Under the pieces are notes generated by a model. It did no database searches, was not told the origin of the DNA, and saw only the letters and a list, made by a program, of their open reading frames with translations. This document shows, one piece after another, positions 5,994 through 14,086 of a stretch of DNA of 15,233 bases (the first letter of the stretch is position 1; every line of letters begins with the position of its first letter). A program made the position numbers and the translations under genes. This stretch comes from Novosphingobium sp. UBA6722 (GTDB taxonomy: Bacteria; Pseudomonadota; Alphaproteobacteria; Sphingomonadales; Sphingomonadaceae): the NCBI GenBank assembly GCA_002454125.1, contig DKII01000171.1, positions 224 through 15,456 of the forward strand. Reading direction: 5' to 3'.

Positions 5994-6799
5994 CAGTCAC
6001 CCTTGAAGACGGGTTTCCGCTTTTCCAGGAAGGCGTTGACCGCTTCCTCGTGATCGCCGGTGGCATGGGCGACGGCCTGCATGGCGGCCGACATCTCCAG
6101 CACGGTGGCGAGGTCTGCGCGGCGCGCTTCCCACAGCAGGCGCTTGGTCATGCGCACGGCGTGCGGCGGATTGGCGGCAATCTTGGCGGCGAGCGCGCGG
6201 GCCTCGGTCAGCAGATCGGCATCCGGCACAACGCGCGAAACCAGTCCGCAGGCCAGGGCTTCGGATGCATCGAGCATGTCCCCAGTCAGCGACATTTCCG
6301 CCGCCTTGGAGAAGCCCACGACACGCTGGAGCAGCCAGGCCCCACCATCGCCCGGAATGATCCCCAGCTTGACAAAGCTCTCGGCGAACTTGGCGCTTTC
6401 ACCGGCGATGCGCAGGTCGCACATGCAGGCCAGATCAAGCCCTGCGCCGATGGCCGGGCCGTTGACGGCGGCAATCACCGGGACTTCCAGCGCCGCGAAG
6501 GCCAGCGGAATGCGCTGGATGCCGCGCTTGTAATTGCCGCGGGTCCCGGCGGGGAGACCGGCGTTGAGCCCGCCGCCGCCCGGCTTCATCGCGTTGATAT
6601 CGCCGCCCGAGGAAAAGGCCTTGCCCGCCCCGGTCAGGATCGCAACGCGGACCTTGGGATTGGCTTCCATCGCCGCCAGCGTATCGCAAATGCCGCTGAC
6701 GACATCGTCGCCCGAGATCGGGTTGCGCATATCCGGGCGGTTCAGCGTGATCGTGGCGATGCCGGCATCGTCAAGGTCGAACAGGACGGCGGGTTCCAT
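5993..6799 (-). CDS. Enoyl-CoA hydratase/isomerase (crotonase) family protein
   Basis: A 268-residue cytosolic acyl-CoA enzyme of the crotonase superfamily. It shows the N-terminal strand VLFDLDDAGIATITLNRPDMRN, the first oxyanion-hole segment AFSSGGDINA (61-70) and the second AVNGPAIGAGLDLACMCDLRIA (111-132). It lacks the standard pair of hydratase glutamates: D122 stands in the place of the first, and F142 (in FAESF) in the place of the second. An Asp in IIPGDGGAW (D151) may be the working acid, as in some isomerases. Hydration of enoyl-CoA is thus uncertain, and an isomerase or another crotonase reaction is equally possible. AGGAGA (6806-6811) lies 6 bases before the ATG. It follows the acyltransferase gene by 12 bases and is probably co-transcribed with it. 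Confidence 0.92.
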   Translation of the reverse strand: MEPAVLFDLDDAGIATITLNRPDMRNPISGDDVVSGICDTLAAMEANPKVRVAILTGAGKAFSSGGDINAMKPGGGGLNAGLPAGTRGNYKRGIQRIPLAFAALEVPVIAAVNGPAIGAGLDLACMCDLRIAGESAKFAESFVKLGIIPGDGGAWLLQRVVGFSKAAEMSLTGDMLDASEALACGLVSRVVPDADLLTEARALAAKIAANPPHAVRMTKRLLWEARRADLATVLEMSAAMQAVAHATGDHEEAVNAFLEKRKPVFKGD

Positions 6800-6811
6800 C
6801 GGGGGTCTCCT

Positions 6812-7792
6812 CTAAGTCTTTGCCAGCGCCTTGCGGGCATCGCGGCGGTTTGTCCACCACACGATTGTGAGAGCGGTCGCAAGAGCGAGCGGGATCGCCT
6901 GCCACTTGCCGCCACCCAGCTCCCGGACGGCTTCCAGGATCGGCAGGTGGACCGCGAATAGCGGGAACGAGATCGCCGCCGAGAGCCAACCGAGCCGGGT
7001 CTGGCGCGTTATTGCCGTCGCCGCCGAGATGATCAGTGGGCAGAGCAGCACGACGAATGCCAGATCGAATTGCCAGGTGCGCCAGTCGCCATACCAGCTG
7101 CCCATGATGGCAATCGGCATGGCGGCGAGGACCACGGCGGCGGGGAGGGGGAGCAGCACCCGCTCCTGCCGCCAGCGCCACAGGCCGATGCCCAGGCAAT
7201 AGGCAAAGAACACCCGCGGGATCGCCGCCCAGACATGGCCTGGCCGGGCGCCCACATCGAGCGAGTCCCAGGCCATGGCAACCCACACCGTCAGCCCCCC
7301 CAGAACGATGGTCAGCAAAGCCAATCCACGGTTGGAGAGGTGGCGCAGCGCGAAGACGTGGGCGCCATTGGCGACCAGTTCGGCAAAGATGGTCCAGGCC
7401 GGGATATTGAGCGCGAACAGCAGGTTGGCCACAGGCCAGGGCAGCAACGCGAAGTTGGCAAGCAGCGCCGGCAGGAACGGCCACCATTCGCCACCTGCGC
7501 GGATCCACAGGTACGGAATGCCGATCAGCGATCCCAGCGCCACCATGCCCCAGAACCGCTTGTAGCGCGCGACCATGAAGCGCTGCGGCAAGAGGCCGGC
7601 AGCAAGCCGCGGTTCGGTGATCCGGGCCATCAGGAAGCCCGAGAGCATCAGGAAGAAATCGACCCCCAGGTAGCCCTTGGAAAAGGCCCCAAGCCCGCCA
7701 AAAACGGCATTGGCATGCAGGCCCATGACTAGCAGCGCGGCAATTCCCCGCAGTGCATCAAGGCCCGCCAGGCGTGGTGCAGCAGCGCTCAC
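6812..7792 (-). CDS. Acyltransferase family 3 (OafA/NodX-type) integral membrane protein
   Basis: A 326-residue inner-membrane protein with many hydrophobic segments over its length, as in the acyltransferase-3 family that O-acylates sugars, lipids or peptides. The N-terminal motif LAGLDALRGIAALLVMGLHA carries the conserved Arg (R15) and the catalytic His (H26). Next comes YLGVDFFLMLSGFLMARI, the typical second motif, then an amphipathic R-x-R-Y-K-R-F region. It is slightly shorter than usual and has no SGNH-type periplasmic domain, so it should be a stand-alone transferase. Its start overlaps the HupE-like stop by 4 bases (ATGA), so it is translationally coupled to the envelope module. The acceptor is unknown. 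Confidence 0.9.
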   Translation of the reverse strand: MSAAAPRLAGLDALRGIAALLVMGLHANAVFGGLGAFSKGYLGVDFFLMLSGFLMARITEPRLAAGLLPQRFMVARYKRFWGMVALGSLIGIPYLWIRAGGEWWPFLPALLANFALLPWPVANLLFALNIPAWTIFAELVANGAHVFALRHLSNRGLALLTIVLGGLTVWVAMAWDSLDVGARPGHVWAAIPRVFFAYCLGIGLWRWRQERVLLPLPAAVVLAAMPIAIMGSWYGDWRTWQFDLAFVVLLCPLIISAATAITRQTRLGWLSAAISFPLFAVHLPILEAVRELGGGKWQAIPLALATALTIVWWTNRRDARKALAKT

Positions 7793-8772
7793 GCCCAGAT
7801 CCGTTCGATGAACCAGAAGCTGGCGATTGCACCGATCAGGTAAGTGCTGATCAGCACCGCCGGGCGGCGAGCCTGCGGCGCAAAACGGGCAAGGGCGGTG
7901 AGCACGGCTACGGTTGCCGCGATGATCAGCATCTGCCCGGCTTCGACCCCCAGGTTGAAGGTCAGCAGCGCCATCGGTACGTCAGTCTCCGGCAGGCCGA
8001 TTTCACGCAAGGCGCCGGCGAAACCGAAACCGTGGAGCAAGCCGAACAGGAACGCCACCACCCAGGGCAGGCGTTCCGACAAGCGGGGCTCGCCGGGCCT
8101 GGCCTTGATGATCTCGACCGCCAGGAACACGATCGAGAGGGCGATCGCCGCCTCGACCGGCGCCTGCGGCAGGCCAAACAGGCCCAGGGTCGTGCCGGCC
8201 AGGGTAATCGAGTGCGCCAGGGTAAAGGCCGTCGCCGCCGCCACAACCGACCAGCCGCGTTGCAGCAGCAGGACCAGCGCGATCACGAACAGCAGGTGAT
8301 CGAACCCGCCGACAATGTGCTCCACCCCGATCACGAAATAGGTCCGCGCAACCTGCCAGCGATCGGGCACGGCGCTGACGGTGAAGCTGCTGGCGGCAGG
8401 CGTCAGCCGCTCGGTCTGAACCGGGCGGCCAAGCGGCGCGACGCGCAGCAAGGCGTCGGTCGATCCCGGCTCCATGCCTTTCAGGCCAACCACGGCGCCA
8501 TCCAGCGGCTTGCTGCACGTGACGATGCCCTTGGCGACAACCGCCGGGCCAGCCAGCTGCGGCGTCTCCAGCGCAAGGCGGCAATAGTCTGGCAGCAAGG
8601 GTTCGGCGCGGGTCGCCAGCCCGCCCAGGATCGGGGCCTTCCAGACCAGCTTCCACTCCGTCGCAGTCTGCTGGGTCAGCTCGATATAGCCGGGGCGCAA
8701 TTCGTCGGCATGGGCTGGTGCCACGCCGGCCAGCAGCAACAGCCCCAGAAGGAACCGGACCAGCTGCCTCAC
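7789..8772 (-). CDS. HupE/UreJ-family membrane protein
   Basis: A 327-residue protein. Residues 1-22 form a signal peptide ending AHA, followed by a periplasmic domain (about 23-140) with two Cys (C64, C86) that could form a disulfide, then about six membrane segments. The membrane part has the HupE/UreJ hallmarks: GVEHIVGGFDHLLF with H152, D158 and H159; FTLAHSITL with H187; LAVEIIKA; LLHGFGFAGAL with H247; and NLGVEAGQM. In characterised relatives such His/Asp clusters go with Ni, Co or Cu transport, so a divalent metal permease is plausible but unproven. No hydrogenase or urease genes are nearby. It overlaps the parvulin-like gene and the acyltransferase gene by 4 bases each, placing it in the middle of a coupled operon. 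Confidence 0.9.
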   Translation of the reverse strand: MRQLVRFLLGLLLLAGVAPAHADELRPGYIELTQQTATEWKLVWKAPILGGLATRAEPLLPDYCRLALETPQLAGPAVVAKGIVTCSKPLDGAVVGLKGMEPGSTDALLRVAPLGRPVQTERLTPAASSFTVSAVPDRWQVARTYFVIGVEHIVGGFDHLLFVIALVLLLQRGWSVVAAATAFTLAHSITLAGTTLGLFGLPQAPVEAAIALSIVFLAVEIIKARPGEPRLSERLPWVVAFLFGLLHGFGFAGALREIGLPETDVPMALLTFNLGVEAGQMLIIAATVAVLTALARFAPQARRPAVLISTYLIGAIASFWFIERIWA

Positions 8773-9605
8773 TTCGGCCGCTCGATCACTACGTCGTAAC
8801 CCTTGAGCAGCGCGTTGAGGTTGTCATCTTCGGCCTTGCGCACTGCGGCGCTGCGCCAGTCGTTTTCCAGCCGCTGGCGCACATCGGCCAGCTTGGGCGG
8901 GGGCGGCCGGTCGCGCCGGATCACCTTGACCAGGTGGAGGCCAAACCCCGATGGCACGGGTCCGGTCCAGACCCCTTCCGGCGCCTTCTCCAGCGCGAGC
9001 GCAAAGTCATCACCGAACTGGGTGGCGATATCGAGCACGGGGCTGTCCTGAAGCTGTCCGGGCAGTGGGAAGGGCTCCCCCGGTAGCGCCGGGTCAGCCC
9101 CTGGCTTGAGCGCGGCTAGCTGGGCCTTGGCCGCTGCCCGCAGGGCCGGCGTGTCGGCACCCAGGTAGCGCTGCTCCAGCGTGTAGCGCGGCGGCAGCGC
9201 ATAGCGCCCCGGGTCCTTGTCGAGCAGCGCCTGCAGCTGGGCATCGCTGGGCCGGGTTGCTTCCGCTTCGGCCCCGGCAATCGCCAGCATCTTGTTGCGC
9301 AGCCGCTTCTTGACCACGTCGTCGTCCTGGTCGAGGCCCAGTCGCAGCGCTTCGCGGTAATAGACCTCGCCGCGAACATAGTCGCGGATCAGCCCGTCCA
9401 GCTCCTCGTCTGAAGGGGGGCGGCGAAAGGCCTGGACGTAATTGTTGACCAGTCCGGTCACGACCGCCTCGTCGACCACGATCCGCCGTTCGCCCGTATC
9501 GGGAGGACGGCCGGACAGAACGACGAAGATCAGCGCCCCGGCGACCAGAAAGTGCACCAGAGGTTCGCGCAGCAGCGCTGCTGCGCGGGTCCGCCACGCG
9601 GTCAT
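8769..9605 (-). CDS. Membrane-anchored parvulin-like peptidylprolyl isomerase (PpiC/SurA-type)
   Basis: A 278-residue protein. A basic N-terminus and one hydrophobic helix (about residues 16-31) anchor it in the inner membrane, with the rest periplasmic. Residues about 40-135 are a SurA/PpiD-like helical chaperone region (VDEAVVTGLVNNYVQAF, SDEELDGLIRDYVRGEVYYREAL). The C-terminal part ends in the parvulin motif WTGPVPSGFGLHLVKVIRRD, including the conserved GxHxxKV His. The first strand reads RYTLEQRYLG, where parvulins usually have a catalytic His (ARHILV), so isomerase activity may be weak or absent. It starts 9 bases after the DUF3604 stop and overlaps the HupE-like start by 4 bases. The context suggests that it helps fold or deliver one of those partners. 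Confidence 0.88.
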   Translation of the reverse strand: MTAWRTRAAALLREPLVHFLVAGALIFVVLSGRPPDTGERRIVVDEAVVTGLVNNYVQAFRRPPSDEELDGLIRDYVRGEVYYREALRLGLDQDDDVVKKRLRNKMLAIAGAEAEATRPSDAQLQALLDKDPGRYALPPRYTLEQRYLGADTPALRAAAKAQLAALKPGADPALPGEPFPLPGQLQDSPVLDIATQFGDDFALALEKAPEGVWTGPVPSGFGLHLVKVIRRDRPPPPKLADVRQRLENDWRSAAVRKAEDDNLNALLKGYDVVIERPK

Positions 9606-9614
9606 GAAAGCTCC

Positions 9615-11510
9615 CTATGACTTGGCGGGGTTATACCAGATCGCCGAGGTATAGGCGCGCTCCTGCTGCTTGACCCGCACGTCCGGGGTCAGCTTCAGTT
9701 TGAAGCGAACCGCGTCATAGGCCGGCCAGCTTGGCGTCGGGATCTCCATCACGCGCACGTAATAGAACGCGCGCACGGCGGGATCGAATTCCGGATCGGT
9801 CCAGACGGTGGCCAGGGTCGGCGCGCCGATGGAGTTCTTGTAGGTCGCCGTGGCAACATCAACCGTATCGCCCACCGCCGGCACCTTGCCGCCCACGGGC
9901 TTGCGCTTGCCCGGATCACTCCAGACCACGTCGAAGACCTTTTCCTGGGCCTTGCCCGACTTGTCGACCCAGCCCTTGACCACCTGGACGCGGTCCAGAT
10001 TGGCACCAATCGGATCCTTTAGCGCCGAAACGATGAAGCTGGGCGCGCCCTTCTTGCCGCCGGACAGTTCGCCGCCCATCGGCACGCCGCGCTTGTACCC
10101 CGCCTGGACCCAGTTGCCCTTCAGGTCATCGGCCTTGAAGTCCCAGCCGCCGAAGAACCGCACGGTCATGCGCGGGCCCGTGCTGGCATAGACTTCGCGC
10201 CGCTCCATCGCATCGAAGATCGCGGCGCGGGTGTTGGCCTTGGCCCAGACCGCGGCATAGCCGCTGGCCAGGTAGTGCCAGCCGAACCGGCCCTTGCGGG
10301 TGCCCAGGTTCTGCGGCTGCATGGCGCGGTTGGGGTTGGGTTCGTTGCCGGTGTGCTTGCCGAAGAATTGATCCTCATCGGCAGTTGAAAGCGCGGTGTG
10401 GCTGTCGGTCGAGCCGATCACCCCGAACTTGTAGGGGTTCACGCCCATCTGCGCTTCGAGCAGCAGCCCGCGCTTCAGCGCTTCGCGGACATACTCACCC
10501 GCGAACATGTTGGGCGTCTTGGGCTGGTTGCCCAGTAGGTTGCTCAGCTCCCAACCTGCCACGCCGAACCCGGCGAATTCGTCATTGGGGGACAGGAACG
10601 GATGGGCTTCACTGTCACCCTTGATCTGGGTGATTTCGACCACCGGCTCCAGCTTGGCGCGGCGCTTGGCATAGGCGGCCGTCATCGGCCCGCCGCCAGG
10701 CTGGGTCAACTCGAACATCAGGCCGTTAGACAGGTTCGAGTTGTGCGGAATCGCCAGCACCCGCCCGCCGGTCGCCTTTTCATAGGCTTCCATGTAGTTC
10801 CAGATCTCGTCCGGCGTGGCCTTGTAGGTCGGGTCGATTGGTGCGACCGTGCCAACCTTGTCGGCGCCGTCGCGGAAGATCACGTTGCGGTGCAGGTTAT
10901 TGCCGCCCTGCATCAGGGTATATTCAAAGCCGTGGAAGGCCGTGAACTTGCCGGGCTCGTTGTAGTCCTCAACCGTCTCCATGTTCGACTTCCAGACCGA
11001 CTTGGTCCGTTCGGCCGCATCGCCAGCATTGAGCATGGCTTCGGGCAGATCGTTGCGCCCGCGCGCATCGAGGATTTCTGCCATCGCACGCTGCGAGCCT
11101 TCGGGGCCCTCGTGCATCATGTCGTACCACCGGCGCATGGTCGGATCGGTGATCAGCATGCGCGGTGCATCGTAAAGCGCCTTGGTGGCGCCGAGTCCCT
11201 CGGCGTGGTCGGTCACGACCAGGAAGTCGAGCGGGCGTGGCAGCTTGGCCTTGAGCCCCGTGGTCGAGGTAACTTCCTCACCCCGGGCAAAGCGCAAGGC
11301 ATCTTCGGGCGAAAGGCGGACACCGAAACCAAAGGCATCGACCGAGTTGGCGGTATGCAGGTGGGTATCGCCCCACAGCACCTTTTCCGGATATTCGGTT
11401 TCCTTGACCTCGGCCGCGCCCCCGCCGACCGCGTTCTTGACCTGATCACAGCCTGCAATCAGCCCGCTTGTTCCCAGCAGCAATGCCGCCAGCACTACCT
11501 TGCGCCGCAT
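9615..11510 (-). CDS. DUF3604 domain-containing lipoprotein (PHP-type metal-dependent hydrolase fold)
   Basis: A 631-residue protein from the chosen start. Residues 1-21, MRRKVVLAALLLGTSGLIAGC, end in a lipobox with C21, so it should be a lipoprotein. PHP-like metal motifs occur in order: WGDTHLHTANS (H50, H52), VVTDHAEG (D101, H102), LAIPHNSNLSNG (H256) and GSTDSHTAL (D369, H371). This is consistent with a metal-dependent phosphoesterase-type active site, but the substrate of DUF3604 is not known to me. The frame continues upstream to 11639, but that longer start would add 43 polar residues before the signal peptide and overlap the Gre gene. ATG 11510 has GGAGGGG 6 bases upstream. It is the first gene of the module with the parvulin-like and HupE-like genes. 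Confidence 0.9.
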   Translation of the reverse strand: MRRKVVLAALLLGTSGLIAGCDQVKNAVGGGAAEVKETEYPEKVLWGDTHLHTANSVDAFGFGVRLSPEDALRFARGEEVTSTTGLKAKLPRPLDFLVVTDHAEGLGATKALYDAPRMLITDPTMRRWYDMMHEGPEGSQRAMAEILDARGRNDLPEAMLNAGDAAERTKSVWKSNMETVEDYNEPGKFTAFHGFEYTLMQGGNNLHRNVIFRDGADKVGTVAPIDPTYKATPDEIWNYMEAYEKATGGRVLAIPHNSNLSNGLMFELTQPGGGPMTAAYAKRRAKLEPVVEITQIKGDSEAHPFLSPNDEFAGFGVAGWELSNLLGNQPKTPNMFAGEYVREALKRGLLLEAQMGVNPYKFGVIGSTDSHTALSTADEDQFFGKHTGNEPNPNRAMQPQNLGTRKGRFGWHYLASGYAAVWAKANTRAAIFDAMERREVYASTGPRMTVRFFGGWDFKADDLKGNWVQAGYKRGVPMGGELSGGKKGAPSFIVSALKDPIGANLDRVQVVKGWVDKSGKAQEKVFDVVWSDPGKRKPVGGKVPAVGDTVDVATATYKNSIGAPTLATVWTDPEFDPAVRAFYYVRVMEIPTPSWPAYDAVRFKLKLTPDVRVKQQERAYTSAIWYNPAKS

Positions 11511-11516
11511 ACCCAT

Positions 11517-11523
11517 CCCCTCC
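11517..11523 (-). promoter_or_regulatory. Ribosome binding site deciding the DUF3604 start
   Basis: GGAGGGG on the minus strand lies 6 bases before ATG 11510. The in-frame ATG at 11516 would abut it directly, so it is a poor candidate. The site supports the start that leaves a correct lipoprotein signal. Confidence 0.75.
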
Positions 11524-11604
11524 GCGTTCATTCGGTTTTGCTTTGCAATGCACCATGCCACGGGAAAACAGAGCGTCAATCCCGAGTTGTTGCGGAATCG
11601 GTCG

Positions 11605-12078
11605 TCACCGCACCGTGATCGCCACAACTTCGATGGCATCGGGCCGGCCGGAGAAATCGAGCACTTCGCCAGCCTCTGCGCCCATAATCGCGCGGGCCAG
11701 CGGGGCGGTCCATGAAATCAGGTCCCCGGCGGGATCGGCCTCATCATCGCCAACAATCCCCAGGGTCCGCTCCTTGCCGTTGAGGCGGAAGGTCACGTGC
11801 ACCCCAAATTCGACTGTCTCGCCCGACGGAATTGGCATCAATTCGGCGGTGATCTGCCGGGTGTGCCAGTAACGCAGGCTGCGCTTGGCCGCCTTCAGTT
11901 GCGGATCGTCCGCTGCCAGCCCGGCCAGCGCGGCCACTTCGGCTTCCAGCGCTTCGACCTGCTGCGCGATCAGCGCCAGGCCGCGCTCCGTCACCCGGTT
12001 CGGTCCGGGCGGGATCGGCAGTTCGAATTTCGGCTCAAGGTGTTCCTCGTCGCCGTCGCGCCGGAAGGCAACGCTCAT
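11605..12078 (-). CDS. GreA/GreB-family transcription elongation factor, divergent
   Basis: A 157-residue cytosolic protein, the length of GreA/GreB. The C-terminal half is a clear Gre FKBP-like domain: VEFGVHVTFRLNGKERTLGIVGDDEADP (89-116), then LISWTAPLARAIMGAEAGEVL. Residues about 29-80 form the coiled coil (VTERGLALIAQQVEALEAEVAAL, then KRSLRYWHTRQI). The tip differs from canonical Gre factors: ADDPQL stands where GreA/GreB have a GD-x-x-EN motif, so only the Asp side is kept, and the first helix appears about six residues shorter. RNA-cleavage stimulation may be altered. The acidic, Pro-rich N-terminal extension (MSVAFRRDGDEEHLEPKFELPIPPGPN) is also unusual. It starts 13 bases after the ABC-F stop, with GGAGG in between, and is therefore co-transcribed with that gene. 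Confidence 0.88.
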   Translation of the reverse strand: MSVAFRRDGDEEHLEPKFELPIPPGPNRVTERGLALIAQQVEALEAEVAALAGLAADDPQLKAAKRSLRYWHTRQITAELMPIPSGETVEFGVHVTFRLNGKERTLGIVGDDEADPAGDLISWTAPLARAIMGAEAGEVLDFSGRPDAIEVVAITVR

Positions 12079-12091
12079 GCTGGCCTCCGCG

Positions 12092-13981
12092 TCACGCGAC
12101 GAGTGCTTCGAGGGCTTCGCTGGCCTCCAGCCAGGCGGTTTCCGCTGCCGCGATCCGAACTTCCAGTTCGGCCCGGTGCTTCATCAGCTCGGTCATGGTC
12201 AGCTTGGCAAGGTGGGCTTCCGCGCTCTTGGGATCGAACATCGCCTGATCGACCGCCTTGAGCTGGGCCGTCAGCTTTGCCAGTTCGGCCTCGGCCGCGT
12301 TGGCGCGCTTGCGCATCGCCTGGCCTTTTTCGCGGGCTTCGGCAGCGGCCTTGCGCTGGTCCTTCTTGTTGATCTTGCGGTTATCGTTGTCATGCGCGCC
12401 GCCGCCGCGGGACTGGGCGGGATCCTTGGCGAGGACAAAGGCGATGTAATCGTCGATCGAGCCGTCGAATTCCCGCGCCGTGCCGCCATCGACCAGCACC
12501 AGCCGGTCCGCCGTGGTCTCCAGCATGTGCCGGTCATGGCTGACGATCACCACGGCGCCCGAATAGGCATTGAGCGCCTGGATCAGCGCCTCGCGGGTAT
12601 CGACGTCGAGGTGGTTGGTCGGCTCGTCGAGGATCAGCATATGCGGCGCCTCGCGCGTGATCAGCGCCAGGGCGAGGCGGGCGCGCTCACCGCCTGACAG
12701 TTTGCCGACCTCGGTCGTGGCCTTGGGGCCGGAAAAGCCGAAGCGCCCCAACTGGGCCCGCACCGCTGCCGGGCTTGCGCCCTTCATCAGCACGGTCATG
12801 TGCTGGAGCGGCGTTTCGGAGCGATCGAGTTCCTCGACCTGGTACTGGGTGAAATAACCCACGCGCATCTTGCCGCTGGCGGTCATCGACCCGTCCAGCG
12901 GAGCAAGCTGCGCCGAAAGGAGGCGCGCGAGAGTGGTTTTGCCGTTGCCGTTGCGGCCCAGCAGCGCAATCCGGTCATCCGGATCGATCCGCAGGTTGAG
13001 CCGCTGCAGCACCGGCACATCGCCATAGCCGACCGAAGCGAGATCGAGCGTGATCAGCGGCGGACGCAATTCATCCGGATCGGGAAAATCGAACTGCAGC
13101 GAGGGATCGTCGATCATCTCGGCGATCGGCTGCAGCTTGGCCAGCGCCTTGGCGCGCGACTGCGCCTGCTTGGCCGTGCTGGCCCGCGCCGAATTGCGGG
13201 CAACATAATCGCGCAGCCGGTCGCGCAAGGCTTCCTGCTTTTCCCGCGCCGAGGCGAGCTGGGCCTGACGCTCGGCACGCTGGCGTTCGAACGCGTCATA
13301 ACCGCCCGGATAAAGCGTCAGCTTGCCGGCGGCGAGATGCAGGATGTGATCGACCACATTGTTGAGGAAATCCCGCTCGTGGCTGACCAGCAGGATGGTG
13401 GCCGGGTAAGACCGCAGGAAGTCCTCCAGCCAAAGCACGGCTTCGAGGTCGAGGTGGTTAGAAGGCTCGTCGAGCAGCAGCAGATCGGGCTGCGAGAACA
13501 GCAGCGCGGCCAGGGCGACACGCATCCGCCACCCGCCCGAGAAACTCTCCAGCGGGCGGTGCTGGGCATCCTCGTCAAAACCGAGCCCGACGAGGATCCG
13601 CGCGGCGCGGCTCGGCGCGGAATGGGCTTCGATCGTGATCAGGCGTTCGTGAATCTCGGCCAGGCGGTGCGCGTCCTTGCAGGTCTCACTTTCCAGCATC
13701 AGCGCGGCGCGCTCGGTATCGGCGGCCAGCACCGTCTCGAACGGCGTGGCATCGCCGCCGGGTGCTTCCTGCGCGATGTAGCCCAGCCGGCTGCCGCGCG
13801 GCATGGTCACTTCGCCGGTATCGGCCTCGAGCATTCCCGCGATTACCCGCACCAGCGTGGACTTGCCCGCGCCATTTCGCCCGATCAGCCCGATGCGCCC
13901 GCGCGGCGGCAACTTGGCGGTCGCATCGTCAATTATCGTGCGTCCGCCAAGGCGGACCGTGATCCCGGTCAGGTTAAGCAT
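12092..13981 (-). CDS. ABC-F family ATPase (YheS/Uup-like ribosome-associated protein)
   Basis: A 629-residue soluble protein with two ATPase domains and no membrane segments, as in ABC-F translation factors that act in the ribosomal E site. Domain 1 has GRNGAGKST (34-42), FSGGWRMR (147-154) and LLLLDEPSNHLD (167-178). Domain 2 has GRNGNGKTT (342-350), LSGGERAR (428-435) and MLILDEPTNHLD (448-459). The charged linker between them (about 180-300) is the expected tRNA-interaction region. A Lys/Glu/Ala-rich C-terminal coiled coil follows (about 540-629). Overall order and length best fit the YheS branch; Uup is an alternative. It is not likely to be a resistance-type ABC-F, but that cannot be excluded by eye. 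First gene of a two-gene unit with the Gre-type factor, divergent from the methyltransferase. Confidence 0.95.
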   Translation of the reverse strand: MLNLTGITVRLGGRTIIDDATAKLPPRGRIGLIGRNGAGKSTLVRVIAGMLEADTGEVTMPRGSRLGYIAQEAPGGDATPFETVLAADTERAALMLESETCKDAHRLAEIHERLITIEAHSAPSRAARILVGLGFDEDAQHRPLESFSGGWRMRVALAALLFSQPDLLLLDEPSNHLDLEAVLWLEDFLRSYPATILLVSHERDFLNNVVDHILHLAAGKLTLYPGGYDAFERQRAERQAQLASAREKQEALRDRLRDYVARNSARASTAKQAQSRAKALAKLQPIAEMIDDPSLQFDFPDPDELRPPLITLDLASVGYGDVPVLQRLNLRIDPDDRIALLGRNGNGKTTLARLLSAQLAPLDGSMTASGKMRVGYFTQYQVEELDRSETPLQHMTVLMKGASPAAVRAQLGRFGFSGPKATTEVGKLSGGERARLALALITREAPHMLILDEPTNHLDVDTREALIQALNAYSGAVVIVSHDRHMLETTADRLVLVDGGTAREFDGSIDDYIAFVLAKDPAQSRGGGAHDNDNRKINKKDQRKAAAEAREKGQAMRKRANAAEAELAKLTAQLKAVDQAMFDPKSAEAHLAKLTMTELMKHRAELEVRIAAAETAWLEASEALEALVA

Positions 13982-14086
13982 GGCGCGCGCCTAGCAGCAC
14001 CAGGGCGGAACCGAAAGCCAAGTCTGCCAAACGGGGGCTTGCTGCTTGGACACGAACTATTAACCAGTTTCAGTCAGGAGTTGGTC

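Noticed and set aside
7753..8799. 348-codon open frame on the + strand.
   Set aside because: It is antisense to the HupE-like gene, which has a signal peptide and family motifs; the + frame product is Gln/Arg-rich and protein-unlike.
11551..11579. Possible promoter for DUF3604 on the - strand, with TTGACG at 11574-11579 as -35.
   Set aside because: The -35 is good, but the position 17 bases on (ATGGTG) is a poor -10, so it is not listed as a feature.
11511..11639. Longer DUF3604 start at 11639 adding 43 residues.
   Set aside because: It would put a polar, Cys-containing stretch before a clean lipoprotein signal and overlap the Gre coding region; the ribosome binding site points to 11510.
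12800..14086. Long open frame on the + strand fused upstream of the methyltransferase.
   Set aside because: It is antisense to a complete ABC-F gene and rich in Arg/Gln/Gly without domains. The methyltransferase has its own start and ribosome binding site at 14087.
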